Assembly: GCA_963718105.1 (NCBI GenBank)
Contig: OY970352.1
Coordinates: 3,100,001 to 3,164,000 of the forward strand
Direction: 5' to 3'
DNA length: 64,000 nt
Source of the DNA: DASYKT01 sp963718105
Lineage (GTDB): Bacteria > Acidobacteriota > Blastocatellia > Pyrinomonadales > Pyrinomonadaceae
Positions 33,927 to 43,589 of this stretch are shown here, one piece after another; positions within the stretch are counted from its first letter, which is position 1; the number at the start of each line of letters is the position of its first letter. The notes under the pieces were generated by a model. The model did not search any database, was not told where the DNA came from, and saw only the letters and a program-made list of their open reading frames with translations. The position numbers and the translations under genes were made by a program.

Positions 33927-34751
33927 ATGAGCCCTAAAACAAAACTGTTCCTCATTCTCTGGCTGGCGGGATTAAGCGGCGTACTTTCATTTTTGTTGAT
34001 CGATATTAACGTGCTGTTGGCTAATTTGCCTTTGCCGGATAGCGTTGAAGTTCCGTTCTTCACTCCGTTGATGAAAGTGCTAAGCCTGATCCAGCCGACG
34101 ATCATTATGTCCCTGGCGGTCCTTATCGGGGTCGTGCTCGCGGGGAAAGTTGGTTTGCATGCGCCTGCGGCCGAAGCTATTGCGGGCGTCAATAAAAACG
34201 GCGAGAAGTTTTGGCCGGCGCTAAAAGCGCAGATCGTTCCGGGCATCCTCGGCGGCGTGGGCGGAGGTATCGCCATCGTTCTGCTTTCACTCTGGGCGAG
34301 ATCCTTTTTTTCTGTTGAAACCACCACGCGTATCTCTGAGTTGGGTAAACTTCTGCCGCTTGCGACGCGCTTTCTCTATGGCGGCATCCTCGAAGAAATA
34401 TTGCTGCGCTGGGGAGTGATGACTCTGCTGGTGTGGCTGATGTGGGTGGTTGCGCGGCGCGTGCTGCAAAGAGGACAAGAGAAAACCAATGCGAAACCAA
34501 AAGCCGGTTATTTTCTCGCCGCGATCTTTATTTCCGCATTTATTTTCGGCATCGGCCACTTGCCCATCGCTCTAATGATCGTGCCCGAACCTACCGTCAT
34601 TTTTGTATTATTTGTCATCATCGCCAATTCAGTTTTCGGAATAATTGCGGGTTTTCTTTATTGGAAGAAAGGGCTCGAGTCAGCGATCATCGCTCACATC
34701 CTGTGTCACGTCACGATGTTCGCGGCCAGCTATTTCGGCGCTTATTTTTAG
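33927..34751 (+). CDS. CPBP-family intramembrane metalloprotease
   Basis: A 274-residue protein with about seven membrane helices. The CPBP (Abi, Rce1-like) motifs are present in order: EEILLRWG (the EExxxR motif), FGIGHLP (FxxxH) and HILCHV (HxxxN/B-type). These form the metal site within the bilayer in Rce1-type proteases. Bacterial members act in bacteriocin self-immunity, signal processing or membrane-protein maturation; nothing nearby indicates a substrate. Confidence 0.82.
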   Translation: MSPKTKLFLILWLAGLSGVLSFLLIDINVLLANLPLPDSVEVPFFTPLMKVLSLIQPTIIMSLAVLIGVVLAGKVGLHAPAAEAIAGVNKNGEKFWPALKAQIVPGILGGVGGGIAIVLLSLWARSFFSVETTTRISELGKLLPLATRFLYGGILEEILLRWGVMTLLVWLMWVVARRVLQRGQEKTNAKPKAGYFLAAIFISAFIFGIGHLPIALMIVPEPTVIFVLFVIIANSVFGIIAGFLYWKKGLESAIIAHILCHVTMFAASYFGAYF

Positions 34752-34758
34752 TTGCAGC

Positions 34759-35637
34759 TCAAGGCAGGTCTAAAGCGCCGCTGGGGACCTTACTGGTAAA
34801 TTTCATGCCGATCTTCAGTTCGATCTCCTTACCGTTGTTTGAGGCAATACCGGAGACCCTCGCTTTAGAAGTTTTTTCCTTTAATTCAGTGACCGTCACT
34901 CGCAAACTCCCTGACGAATTTTCGTAGTAAAAAGCCATTCCTTCGATTATCTTCGCGTCACTGCCCATATTCAAAACGACCGTCTTATTATTATAAGCAG
35001 GGCTCTTTTCGTCTGTTATTATCGCGGTGATCTTTGGCTTGATCGCTTTCATCGTCATAACCGGCGTGTATTCTTTCGGCAAGTTTGGCAAGCCTGCGCG
35101 CGGTTTTTGAATATCCCTGCTTTTTACAAAGTATTCAACGATCTGCGATCCCGCACCCGAATGAACGGCGTATGCAAAATGCAACAGTTTATCCGATGGG
35201 ATCAAGAAATGCTGTTCGCCCCACTTTACCGGCACCATCTCAATCGGCACTGATAGAAAATTCAAATGTTCTTTACCGATCTCCGGTTGAAGGGTCAGGC
35301 GGTTATCCGAGAACGCGGCTTTTCCAAAATTTATCATGGAAGGCCCGAAAGTGTGATGGCTGCCCCACGCCAAAAAACCTCCACCATCAGACCACATTAA
35401 AATGGTTGGATGGTGGTCGCCTGATTCGTACGCTCCATTCCATTCGTTTTTTTCGAGAGAGATTTCCTCTCTGATCAAACCACTTCTCTTTTGAAGGAGT
35501 TCGTAATGTTCATCTGAAATAGGAGAGTCGTGGGGATTATTATTTTGCGCAAACAACTGTAAGGAACATAAACAGAACACGATTATTAATTGTGCGGTTA
35601 GGTGTTTTGAAAGTTTCGATGCAAGAGAGTGGTTCAT
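34759..35637 (-). CDS. Exported hypothetical protein
   Basis: A 292-residue protein with a signal peptide (LTAQLIIVFCLCSLQLFAQ). The mature part contains SGDHHPTILMWSDGGGFLAW and EQHFLIPSDKLLHFAYAVHSG, aromatic- and His-rich segments in what looks like a beta-rich fold, then a C-terminal domain with ITAIITDEKSPAYNNKTVVL. No family could be recognised. It is convergent with the CPBP gene (7 bp apart), with no visible terminator hairpin between. Confidence 0.6.
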   Translation of the reverse strand: MNHSLASKLSKHLTAQLIIVFCLCSLQLFAQNNNPHDSPISDEHYELLQKRSGLIREEISLEKNEWNGAYESGDHHPTILMWSDGGGFLAWGSHHTFGPSMINFGKAAFSDNRLTLQPEIGKEHLNFLSVPIEMVPVKWGEQHFLIPSDKLLHFAYAVHSGAGSQIVEYFVKSRDIQKPRAGLPNLPKEYTPVMTMKAIKPKITAIITDEKSPAYNNKTVVLNMGSDAKIIEGMAFYYENSSGSLRVTVTELKEKTSKARVSGIASNNGKEIELKIGMKFTSKVPSGALDLP

Positions 35638-35656
35638 AAAAACCGCATTTTCTTCG

Positions 35657-35724
35657 GAATGGATAATAACTGATAGATGATAGAGAAGAGATCCGAAATC
35701 TACCAGTTATTATCTATTCCGAAT
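35657..35724. repeat. GGATAATAACTG / CAGTTATTATC inverted repeat
   Basis: Arms TCGGAATGGATAATAACTG and CAGTTATTATCTATTCCGA flank a loop with GATAGATGATAGAGAAGAG. It is related to the element at about 17846-17917. Confidence 0.8.
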
Positions 35725-35769
35725 GGTCGAATATGATAACAGCACAAGTGCGAATTTCTCACGCATTTA

Positions 35770-36957
35770 TTAAATCTCACTCAAAAAACTCACGCCATCT
35801 TTTAACTCCACTCCAAAGTTTTCCGCGATGGTTTGGCCGATGTCGGAGAGAGATTGCCTAATACCCAGATCGACTCCCTGCGCGGCGGATTTTCCGTACA
35901 CGAGCAGCGGCGCATATTCGCGGGTATGGTCGGAGCCTTCTTTGGTCGGATCGTTGCCGTGGTCGGCGGTGATGACGATCAGGTCATGCTCGCGCATCGC
36001 GTCCATTATTTCCGGCAGGCGCGTGTCGAAATGTTCGAGCGCCCTGGCATAGCCCTCAGTGTCGCGGCGGTGGCCATAGAGCATATCAAAATCGACCAGG
36101 TTGGAAAATATCATCCCGGTTGATTCGGCGTTCAGCGCATTAATGGTTTGATCGATGGATTGGTCGTTATTCTTGGCGGTCAGATCTTCGGTCACGCCCA
36201 TCGAATCGTAGATCGAAGCGATCTTGCCGATGCAGACCACATCCTGTCCATTCTCCTGCAAGATCTGCAGCAGATTTTCTTTAGGGGGCGGCACGGCATA
36301 GTCGTGACGATTTTCGGTGCGTTTGAAATTGTCGGCCGCGGTGCCTAAAAAAGGTCGCGCGATCACCCGCCCGACGCGGTCCGGCCCATCCAGAATTTTC
36401 CGCGCGATCTCGCACATTTCATAGAGCCGGTCGACGGGGATAATTTCTTCGTGCGCGGCGATCTGGAAAACGGAATCGGCGGAAGTATAGACGATCGGCT
36501 TGCCGGTTTTAATATGTTCTTCGCCCAAGTCTTTGATGATCTCAGTCCCGCTGGCAGGAACGTTTCCCAGCACGCCGGGCACATTGGTAAGCGCCGTGAA
36601 CTGGTCTAAAATTCGCGGCGGAAAGCCGTCGGGAAAAGTTGGAAAAGCTTTTTCCAAAATGATGCCCGCCATCTCCCAGTGGCCGGTGGTGGTATCTTTA
36701 CCGTTTGATTTTAGCGTGCACTTTCCGTAAGAGCCGATGGGTGTATCGATCGCCGGCAAGTCCGCCAGCGGGCGGATGTTTCCCAGGCCCAGCTTTTGCA
36801 GATTCGGCAAATGTACTTTGCGTGATTTGAGAATGTTGCCAAGCGTATCCGCGCCGGCGTCGCCCCAGGCGGCGGCATCGGGCATCTCGCCGATCCCGGC
36901 CGAGTCTAAAACCATCAAAACGATACGATTGAACTTTTGGGTAAATTTTTCCGTCAT
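35770..36957 (-). CDS. deoB: Phosphopentomutase
   Basis: A 395-residue protein of the alkaline phosphatase superfamily, normal DeoB length. It moves the phosphate between C1 and C5 of ribose or deoxyribose, feeding DeoC and RpiB. Landmarks: RIVLMVLDSAGIGEMPDA with the metal-binding Asp, NGKDTTTGHWEMAG with the catalytic Thr, VDFDMLYGHRRD, and IVITADHGNDPT near the end. It lies 13 kb from deoC on the same strand, so they are not an operon, but with deoC, rpiB and hpt they make a nucleoside salvage set. Confidence 0.96.
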   Translation of the reverse strand: MTEKFTQKFNRIVLMVLDSAGIGEMPDAAAWGDAGADTLGNILKSRKVHLPNLQKLGLGNIRPLADLPAIDTPIGSYGKCTLKSNGKDTTTGHWEMAGIILEKAFPTFPDGFPPRILDQFTALTNVPGVLGNVPASGTEIIKDLGEEHIKTGKPIVYTSADSVFQIAAHEEIIPVDRLYEMCEIARKILDGPDRVGRVIARPFLGTAADNFKRTENRHDYAVPPPKENLLQILQENGQDVVCIGKIASIYDSMGVTEDLTAKNNDQSIDQTINALNAESTGMIFSNLVDFDMLYGHRRDTEGYARALEHFDTRLPEIMDAMREHDLIVITADHGNDPTKEGSDHTREYAPLLVYGKSAAQGVDLGIRQSLSDIGQTIAENFGVELKDGVSFLSEI

Positions 36958-37006
36958 AACCTTTACACGGGCTTTGTCTATAAAGTCAGAAATTTGTTTT
37001 ATGTTT

Positions 37007-37114
37007 TGTTCGTGTCTTTTTAGTGTGATTTCGTGGTTTCAGGTCTTAAAAACTTCGGGAATCAAAGACTTAAGACTGGAACCACGAAACCACACGAAGT
37101 AACACGAAAACTGC
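37007..37114. repeat. TTCGTGTTTCGTGG-family inverted repeat, opposite orientation
   Basis: GTTCGTGTCTTTTTAGTGTG then TTCGTGGTTTCAGG at the left; CCAC-GAAACCACACGAAGTAACACG at the right. It is the reverse orientation of the 13755-13855 copy, including its CTTAAGTC/GACTTAAG loop words. The remaining gap to 37249 is AT-rich, with AAAGGAATTCC ahead of the ATG. Confidence 0.8.
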
Positions 37115-37249
37115 AAAAAACTTGATACATCTACTTTATAGGCGAAGCCGTTTGCAAGTTAAAATTATTGCTTTACCGGCGCAGGCGCCTATAATATTTC
37201 GTACTAGACACTATTCTACCGGCCATTTCCGTTAAAAGGAATTCCTGCA

Positions 37250-38608
37250 ATGTCTGAATTTAGCCCAAAATTTAACAGGCGAAAATTTTTAAGAGATACG
37301 TTGGCTTTAGGCGGCGGGTATTTTTTGTTTCAGCAAACGCTTTCACGCCTCGCATTTTCTCAAACTGAAAAGATCCTCACTATGCCGGAAAGTCTCTATG
37401 GCCCGCTCAGCCCGGTGGCGGCGGCAAACACCGGCGAAGTTTTATTATCGCTGCCCAGCGGGTTTCAGTATAACGTTTTTGGCAAGACTGGTGTGATGAT
37501 GTCCGATTCGCGGCCCACGCCAAAGGCGCACGACGGTATGGGCGTTTTCGACGGCCTCCCTAACCATTGGACGATCGTGCGTAATCATGAAATTCTGGAT
37601 TTTGCCGGAAGCCCCGGCACCGTCAGCGACTCCCGGCCGTATGATCCGCTGGCCGGTGGCGGGACGACAAACCTGGTGATCAATAAAGCCACCCGCCTTT
37701 TGGCGAGCGACTTTGTCACGTTAAGCGGGACGGTTAGAAATTGCAGCGGCGGCATGACTCCGTGGGGAACGTGGATAACGTGCGAAGAAACGACCGCAGG
37801 GAAACTCGCGGGTTTTTCCAAACCTCACGGTTATTGTTTTGAGGTCGGCGTAAATGTTATTTCTTCGCCGCCGCCATCGCCGCTAAAACAAATGGGCCGC
37901 TTTCGGCATGAAGGCGCCGCCGTCGACAGAAAGACCGGGATCGTTTATTTGACGGAGGATAATCCGGATGCAAACTCAGGCTTTTACCGCTACGTTCCGA
38001 CCAATCACGGCAGGCTGGCCCAGGGCGGAAAATTACAGATCCTGAAGATACGCGGAAATCCGAATTACGACACCCGGACAGCTCAAACCGTGGGAAATAC
38101 CTTACTAGTGGATTGGGTAGATATTCCCGACCCTGACCCGGCGAGCGCGGAAACAAATCCGGCGGCGGTGTTTGATCAGGGTTGGAATGCGGGCGCTGCC
38201 GCCTTTGCCCGGCTCGAAGGATGCTATGCGGAATTTGAACGCATTATTTTTATTTCAACGACCGGCGGAAATGCCGGGATCGGGCAAGTGTGGGAATATC
38301 ACGACCGTAAAGGAAATTCCGGGCGGCTAAAACTGTTGTATGAATCGCCTTCGGCGGCAACTCTGAATGTTCCCGACAATGTTTGTTTCGGGCCTAAAGG
38401 AAATATTTTTATGACCGAAGATAACGGATTGGATGTTCATATCCGCATCCTGGGCCCGAATGGAGCAGTCTCTGATCTTGCGCAAAACATCGTGCCGGAA
38501 TTCACGGCTTACGAATTCACCGGGTGCTGTTTTAACCCCGGCCGGTCGGTGCTCTTCGTCAACCTCCAGACACCAGGGCTGACATTTGCGATCTGGGGCC
38601 CGTGGTAA
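37250..38608 (+). CDS. Tat-exported PhoX/DUF839-family protein
   Basis: A 452-residue protein with a twin-arginine signal (NRRKFLRDTLALGGGY). The mature part is of the PhoX type (DUF839): HDGMGVFDG, IVRNHE, NCSGGMTPWGTWITCEE, a FRHEGAAVDRKTGIVYLTED segment (split by a short linker), and NVCFGPKGNIFMTEDNGLD near the end. PhoX enzymes are calcium-dependent periplasmic phosphatases with a beta-propeller fold; many DUF839 homologs have not been tested. Phosphatase activity is plausible but not shown. Confidence 0.82.
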   Translation: MSEFSPKFNRRKFLRDTLALGGGYFLFQQTLSRLAFSQTEKILTMPESLYGPLSPVAAANTGEVLLSLPSGFQYNVFGKTGVMMSDSRPTPKAHDGMGVFDGLPNHWTIVRNHEILDFAGSPGTVSDSRPYDPLAGGGTTNLVINKATRLLASDFVTLSGTVRNCSGGMTPWGTWITCEETTAGKLAGFSKPHGYCFEVGVNVISSPPPSPLKQMGRFRHEGAAVDRKTGIVYLTEDNPDANSGFYRYVPTNHGRLAQGGKLQILKIRGNPNYDTRTAQTVGNTLLVDWVDIPDPDPASAETNPAAVFDQGWNAGAAAFARLEGCYAEFERIIFISTTGGNAGIGQVWEYHDRKGNSGRLKLLYESPSAATLNVPDNVCFGPKGNIFMTEDNGLDVHIRILGPNGAVSDLAQNIVPEFTAYEFTGCCFNPGRSVLFVNLQTPGLTFAIWGPW

Positions 38609-38663
38609 AAATAGGAAGCCCTTGTTTGACGCGCGGGCTACCGGCACTGCGGAGCCCGATCTC

Positions 38664-39773
38664 TTATTTCTTTGGCGCTTGATAACCTTCGCGCGCGCGC
38701 ACGACGGTTCCCGCGGGCAGGCCCTTCAGTTGCACGCTGATCTTGCGAAAGGCGCCGTTTCTGGCTTCATTGTCCGAATAATAACCGAGGCTGTATTTTG
38801 TTCCGATCTCCTGCGCCACTTTATCAAAAGCGGCTTTTGCGCTGCGCAGATCGGCGATCGGAAAAACCTGTCCGCCGGATGAGCGCGCCAGATCTTTCAT
38901 CTCGCCATCGGCGATCTGGTAAAGTCTTTTGCTGATATCGAGCCGCTCAAATTCTCCGATCTTGCAAAAATCGTAGATCCTTTCAAAGCTGGCCTGGGGA
39001 TAAAATTTATTGTAGTAGCGTTGAATTTGCGCTTTGGAAAACCACAGCGAGCTGTGGCAATCGCCCAGCACTTTACTTTCAAAATATTCGCGGGTATCCA
39101 CCTGGATGAAATAACAGATCAGGCCGGCTTTTGCCAGTTGATTTTTAACTGCCTCGAACTGCGCGATGCTGTTTGAATCCACGCCGTCGGTCAGCGCCAC
39201 CAGCGCGCGGCGGCCGCGAAATTGATCTGCGGGTTTTTTGTCAAAGACTTTTTCCACCACCTGGGCCAGGCTGTCGTAATAAGGAGTGCCGTTGCTGGTT
39301 TTCATTCCATCCAGGGCAGCTTTCATCTCGTCTCTCTGATCGGTCAGGTTAAGCAAGACCTCGCTGGCGGCGCGCTCCTGCCCTTCCGGCCCGTCCGTTC
39401 TGTAGGCAATGATCGAAACGCGGTCGCCCGGCCGCAGCGAAGAGATAAAACTCTGCGCGGCGCTTTGAATTAACTGCAGATCCGCGCGGGTCGAACCTGA
39501 CGTGTCGAGTAAAAGAGCTACTTCGAACGGCGCCGACGTGGTGGCAAAATCCGAGATATCCTGCTTCTTCCCGTCTTCATAGAGAACGAAATTTACGGGC
39601 TTCAAATTTAATAGCGGGCGGCCCGCCTTATCCGTTACCACCACCGGCACATCGATCAACTGGGTCTCGACGCGAATGACCTCGTCTTCTTCTTTCTTGT
39701 CCGTTTGCGCAGACGACGTCCACACCGCGCCAAGTGCGAAAATCACCAATAAAAAAATCCTGGCTGTTTTCAT
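38664..39773 (-). CDS. Exported VWFA-domain protein, acidobacterial family
   Basis: A 369-residue paralog of the protein at 7058. The signal peptide (ARIFLLVIFALGAVWTSSA) is followed by EVIRVETQLIDVPVVVTDKA and FVLYEDGKKQDISDF, the family lead-in. The VWA domain has the MIDAS residues DTSGSTRAD and LTDGVDS. Four cysteines in the middle (LICYF, GDCHS, YDFCKIG) may form disulfides. The C-terminal segment (YSLGYYSDNEARNGAFRKIS) is typical of the family. The role is unknown; it is convergent with the PhoX-like gene. Confidence 0.85.
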   Translation of the reverse strand: MKTARIFLLVIFALGAVWTSSAQTDKKEEDEVIRVETQLIDVPVVVTDKAGRPLLNLKPVNFVLYEDGKKQDISDFATTSAPFEVALLLDTSGSTRADLQLIQSAAQSFISSLRPGDRVSIIAYRTDGPEGQERAASEVLLNLTDQRDEMKAALDGMKTSNGTPYYDSLAQVVEKVFDKKPADQFRGRRALVALTDGVDSNSIAQFEAVKNQLAKAGLICYFIQVDTREYFESKVLGDCHSSLWFSKAQIQRYYNKFYPQASFERIYDFCKIGEFERLDISKRLYQIADGEMKDLARSSGGQVFPIADLRSAKAAFDKVAQEIGTKYSLGYYSDNEARNGAFRKISVQLKGLPAGTVVRAREGYQAPKK

Positions 39774-40001
39774 TTCAAAGTCACCTGTTGATCAACCTTA
39801 TCCATCGATTTTAACAAAAATCCCGATGTCGAGAAAATTTTCTTAAATCCCCGTAAATATCTACCTCTTGTAACTGTTTTGTGATATGCTTCGGGGAAAA
39901 TTGTGTCTAAATACCAGCCTCGTTTTCTTGTTTTACGCATTGAAACGAAAGTTATCCTGCGTATTTTGCTATTAAAGCTTTTATTTGAGAGGGAGATTGA
40001 T

Positions 40002-41690
40002 ATGAAAAGGATTATAAATAACAGGACGAGGATGCTTTGGTGCCTCGTCGTTCTTTTTTTGATCGGAATATTTCAGCTTGCCGGCAGCACTATCAACCCG
40101 GCCAAAGCTCAAAAAGGCCGCGGCCTGCTCGCGCCTGAAAACACCACTCCTCAAACGCTTCCATTTAGCCAGAACTGGACGAACGCGGGTTTGATCACCG
40201 CTAATGACGATTGGGCAGGCGTGCCCGGGATCGTGGGATTTTTGGGAGATTTTGACCCCGGCCCCGCTGTCACAGGAGTTGATCCTCGCACTTTATTGAC
40301 CCCTTTCGGAACAAATAATATTGATGTCATCGCAAATCAAGCCAGCGTTGCTCTAACCAACGGCGGCGTGGCGGAATTCGACGGTATCGCCAACCCGGTG
40401 GTTGCCTTACAGGGATCGGGAACGGCTGATGCTCCGAGTATCGTGATCTTTCTCAACACCACGGGATTTAGCAGCATCAATTTTACTTGTAATATTCGCG
40501 ATGTCGACGATTCGGCGGATAGCGCCACTCAGCAGGTAGACGTTCAATACCGCGTGGGCGGTGCCGGAAACTACGCTTCCGTTACCGGAGGCTACATCGC
40601 TGATGCTTCCTCGGGGCCGAGCACCACGATGGTCACCCCGTTGAATTTAACTCTCCCCGCGGCGGCTGACAATCAACCGCTGGTGGAGATCAGGATCATT
40701 ACGACCAACGCCATCGGCAGCGATGAATGGGTCGGTGCGGACGATATCAACGTCACCGGATCACCGGTCGTGGTAAACACCCAGCACGTGATCGATTTCA
40801 ACGGTGACGGCAAGACCGATTGGTCCCTGGTGAGAAACACCGGCGGCGGCCCGAGCGGACAGATCACCTGGTTCACCCAATATAACGGCGCTGCGGGCGG
40901 ACAAGGTGACGCCTGGGGCACGGCCAGCGACCAATTCACACCGGCGGATTACGACGGCGATAACAAGACAGATGTTTCCATCTGGCGTCCGGGTCCGTCC
41001 GGCACCGCTGCCTGGTATACGCTTTTAAGCTCCACCGGAACAGCCCGCGTTGAGCTCTTCGGACAGACGGGTGACCAATCGGATGTAACGGGTGATTATA
41101 ACGGCGACGGCAAAGATGACATCGCGGTCTATCGTCCGGGCGCAACCTCAGGAGATCCGAGCTTCTGGTACTGGCGCACGGCCCAAAACGGCCCCGTGTT
41201 CGCGGTCCAGTGGGGACAGAACGGCGACTTCCCGGCGCCCGGCGATTATGACGGCGACGGCAAGAACGATTTCGCCGTGCAGCGTAATGCCGGCGGCGGC
41301 CAGGCCCGCTTCTGGAGACTGTTTGCCACGGGCTCATCCGATTCGCTCGTTTTCGGCACCCCGACGGACGTGATCGTGCCCGGCGATTATGACGCCGACG
41401 GCAAGACCGATATCGCAGTGATCAGAGGCGTCAGCGGCCAGTGGCTCTGGTGGATACACCCGAGCGCGGGCGGCGCGGATACTGCCACCTTCTGGGGCAA
41501 CTCCGCCACCGACTTCCCGGCGATGGGCGATTATGACGGTGACGGCAAATCAGACCTCGCGGTCTGGAGGCCGGATATCGACCCGAGTAATACTTACTTC
41601 TTTGTTAACCGTTCGAACGGCAGCGGGCTGCTGGCCTTCGAATGGGGACAAAACGGTGATTACCCGGTGGCGAACGTCAATGCGCATTGA
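40002..41690 (+). CDS. Secreted FG-GAP/VCBS repeat protein, array member 1
   Basis: The ATG at 40002 follows GAGAGGGAG at good spacing; the longer frame from 39903 is unlikely. About 562 residues: signal peptide (MLWCLVVLFLIGIFQLAG), a beta-sandwich-like domain (about 45-255) unlike those of the next three genes, then six FG-GAP units with the calcium-binding core D-DGDGKTD (DFNGDGKTD, DYDGDNKTD, DYNGDGKDD, DYDGDGKND, DYDADGKTD, DYDGDGKSD) and a closing half-unit ending GDYPVANVNAH. The repeats should form a beta-propeller at the cell surface or in the medium. A rho-independent terminator follows. Confidence 0.85.
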   Translation: MKRIINNRTRMLWCLVVLFLIGIFQLAGSTINPAKAQKGRGLLAPENTTPQTLPFSQNWTNAGLITANDDWAGVPGIVGFLGDFDPGPAVTGVDPRTLLTPFGTNNIDVIANQASVALTNGGVAEFDGIANPVVALQGSGTADAPSIVIFLNTTGFSSINFTCNIRDVDDSADSATQQVDVQYRVGGAGNYASVTGGYIADASSGPSTTMVTPLNLTLPAAADNQPLVEIRIITTNAIGSDEWVGADDINVTGSPVVVNTQHVIDFNGDGKTDWSLVRNTGGGPSGQITWFTQYNGAAGGQGDAWGTASDQFTPADYDGDNKTDVSIWRPGPSGTAAWYTLLSSTGTARVELFGQTGDQSDVTGDYNGDGKDDIAVYRPGATSGDPSFWYWRTAQNGPVFAVQWGQNGDFPAPGDYDGDGKNDFAVQRNAGGGQARFWRLFATGSSDSLVFGTPTDVIVPGDYDADGKTDIAVIRGVSGQWLWWIHPSAGGADTATFWGNSATDFPAMGDYDGDGKSDLAVWRPDIDPSNTYFFVNRSNGSGLLAFEWGQNGDYPVANVNAH

Positions 41691-41708
41691 TGTTCACATT
41701 GGATAGAT

Positions 41709-41740
41709 AAAAAAGGCCGGATCATTCCGGCCTTTTTTTT
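41709..41740 (+). terminator. Rho-independent terminator of FG-GAP gene 1
   Basis: AAAAAAGGCCGGA, loop TCAT, TCCGGCCTTTTTTTT: a perfect stem with a long T-run, just after the stop codon. Confidence 0.9.
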
Positions 41741-41754
41741 AGCGCCGAATTCAT

Positions 41755-41805
41755 TCGGCACGAACGCACCGCGTTCGCCGGCCGCCTGAAGACGGAACTT
41801 AAAAC
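41755..41805. repeat. Diverged GAACGC palindrome fragment
   Basis: GCCGAATTCATTCGGC, then GAACGCACCGCGTTC, then GCCGGCCGCCTGAAGACGG, resembling the 16258-16332 element. Confidence 0.5.
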
Positions 41806-41897
41806 AAAGACTTTCATGTTTTCTCCGATAACGGTAATATCATATGGTTCAGAGTAATATCAGATTGTTCAGTCTAAAAACGTCAGGGAGGAGAAGT

Positions 41898-43490
41898 ATG
41901 AAAACTTTTTTTATCGATCCCGCTTCCACGTATTTGTCTGTTAAAAAATTCTGCTCAAAGCAAGCAGGATCGTTATCAATTCTAGTTGCGGTTTGTTTTG
42001 CGGCGACTTCCGTGTTGGGGGCCACATTTCCCGCCAACGCTCCGTCGCTCGGTGCGATCCCCGATTCCGATATCGGCTCGCCCGTTTGCCAAAATTTATC
42101 AACCACTTTCAAGGACGTCACCTTCACGGTGACCGGCCTGAGCGGAAATGTCAGCAGCGCTATTATTTCATTCAGCGCTTCGCACACGTTCCTGCAGGAC
42201 CTTGAAGTTTCGCTGCGCGCGCCGGGCGGTTCGCCGTCGCACCTGCTGTTCTCGGCGACGGGAACGACTTCGACCGTGGCTAACACCTGCGCGGGAAGCG
42301 CCAATGATCTTTCGACGGCAAACACTTACACTTTTGCCGATACGGCGGCGGCCAACTGGTGGACGACGGCGGCCACTAACCCCGTTCCGACCAGCACCAA
42401 CCGCACGGTAGTAGCAGGCCCGACGAGCAATCCTCCCGCGACGACGAGCCTTAACACTACTTTTGCTTCAACCCCGGCTAACGGTACCTGGACGCTTCGT
42501 TTCCGCGATCGCGGCGCGGGCGACACCGGAACCGTGACGGCGGCAAGTTTGAACCTGACGGCCGTCATCGTAGACCCCTTCATTAACTATTTGGACATGA
42601 ACGGCGACGGCAAGACCGACTGGATCGTCGTAAGAAATACGGGCGGCGGCCCGACGGGCCAGGTCACCTGGTTCACCAACTATAACGGTTTGGCTACCGG
42701 CCAGACCGATCCGTGGGGGATCGCGACCGACTTCTTTGTGCCGGGCAACTATGACGCCGACACCAAGACGGATGTCTCTGTTTGGAGGCCCGGCCCGGCT
42801 GGTTCAGCCGCCTGGTATACGCTCCAAAGCGCCACCGCAACTCTCAGGGCCGAAAACTTCGGACAGAGCGGTGACGATCCGACTGTAATAGGCGATTACA
42901 ACGGCGACGGCTTGGATGACATCGCGGTCTATCGCGCCGGCGCAGCTTCGGGCGACCCGAGCTTCTGGTACTGGCGTACGGCAGTCAATGGGCCGGTCTT
43001 CGCGGTTCAATGGGGACAGAATGGCGACTTCTTAGCACCTGGCGACTATGACGGCGACGGCAAAAATGACTTTGTCATTCAGCGCAATGCCGGCGGCGGC
43101 CAGGCCCGCTTCTGGAGATTGTTTGCCACCGGTTCGAGTGATTCGCTTGTCTTCGGAACCCCGACAGACGTTGTCCTTCCGGGCGACTATGACGGCGACG
43201 GCAAAACCGATCTCACTGTGATCCGCGGCGTCAGCGGCCAGATCCTGTGGTGGACGCATCCGAGCAGCGGCGGCGCCGACACGGCTAACTTCTGGGGCAA
43301 CTCTGCCACTGACTTCCCGACGCAGGGAGACTACGACGGCGACGGCAAGACGGACAGAGCGATCTGGAGACCGAATGCCGACCCGACCCAGAATCTCTTC
43401 TTTGTCGATCGTTCGAATGGCAGCGGATTGCTGACCTTCGAATGGGGCCAGAACGGAGACTATCCGGTTGCTAACTACAACGCGCACTAA
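41898..43490 (+). CDS. Secreted P-domain plus FG-GAP repeat protein, array member 2
   Basis: The ATG at 41898 (MKTFFIDPASTYL) follows GGGAGGAG; the longer frame is not needed. About 530 residues: signal peptide ending near VLGATFP, then a proprotein-convertase P-domain-like region (about 45-220: IPDSDIGSPVCQN, ASHTFLQDLEVSLRAPGG, NGTWTLRFRDRGAGDTGTV), then six FG-GAP units (DMNGDGKTD, DYDADTKTD, DYNGDGLDD, DYDGDGKND, DYDGDGKTD, DYDGDGKTD) ending GDYPVANYNAH. The third to fifth units are almost identical to those of member 1, also at DNA level. P-domains usually sit next to proteases; none is present here. Confidence 0.87.
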   Translation: MKTFFIDPASTYLSVKKFCSKQAGSLSILVAVCFAATSVLGATFPANAPSLGAIPDSDIGSPVCQNLSTTFKDVTFTVTGLSGNVSSAIISFSASHTFLQDLEVSLRAPGGSPSHLLFSATGTTSTVANTCAGSANDLSTANTYTFADTAAANWWTTAATNPVPTSTNRTVVAGPTSNPPATTSLNTTFASTPANGTWTLRFRDRGAGDTGTVTAASLNLTAVIVDPFINYLDMNGDGKTDWIVVRNTGGGPTGQVTWFTNYNGLATGQTDPWGIATDFFVPGNYDADTKTDVSVWRPGPAGSAAWYTLQSATATLRAENFGQSGDDPTVIGDYNGDGLDDIAVYRAGAASGDPSFWYWRTAVNGPVFAVQWGQNGDFLAPGDYDGDGKNDFVIQRNAGGGQARFWRLFATGSSDSLVFGTPTDVVLPGDYDGDGKTDLTVIRGVSGQILWWTHPSSGGADTANFWGNSATDFPTQGDYDGDGKTDRAIWRPNADPTQNLFFVDRSNGSGLLTFEWGQNGDYPVANYNAH

Positions 43491-43522
43491 GCCCCGCACT
43501 AAGCTCGGATACGTTATCCGTG

Positions 43523-43555
43523 AAAAAGGGATGAGTATTTTGCTCATCCCTTTTT
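43523..43555 (+). terminator. Rho-independent terminator of FG-GAP gene 2
   Basis: AAAAAGGGATGAG, loop TATTTTG, CTCATCCCTTTTT, followed by further T residues. Confidence 0.9.
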
Positions 43556-43589
43556 ATTTTTTTATCGAAAATGTGCGCGTTGGTGATGA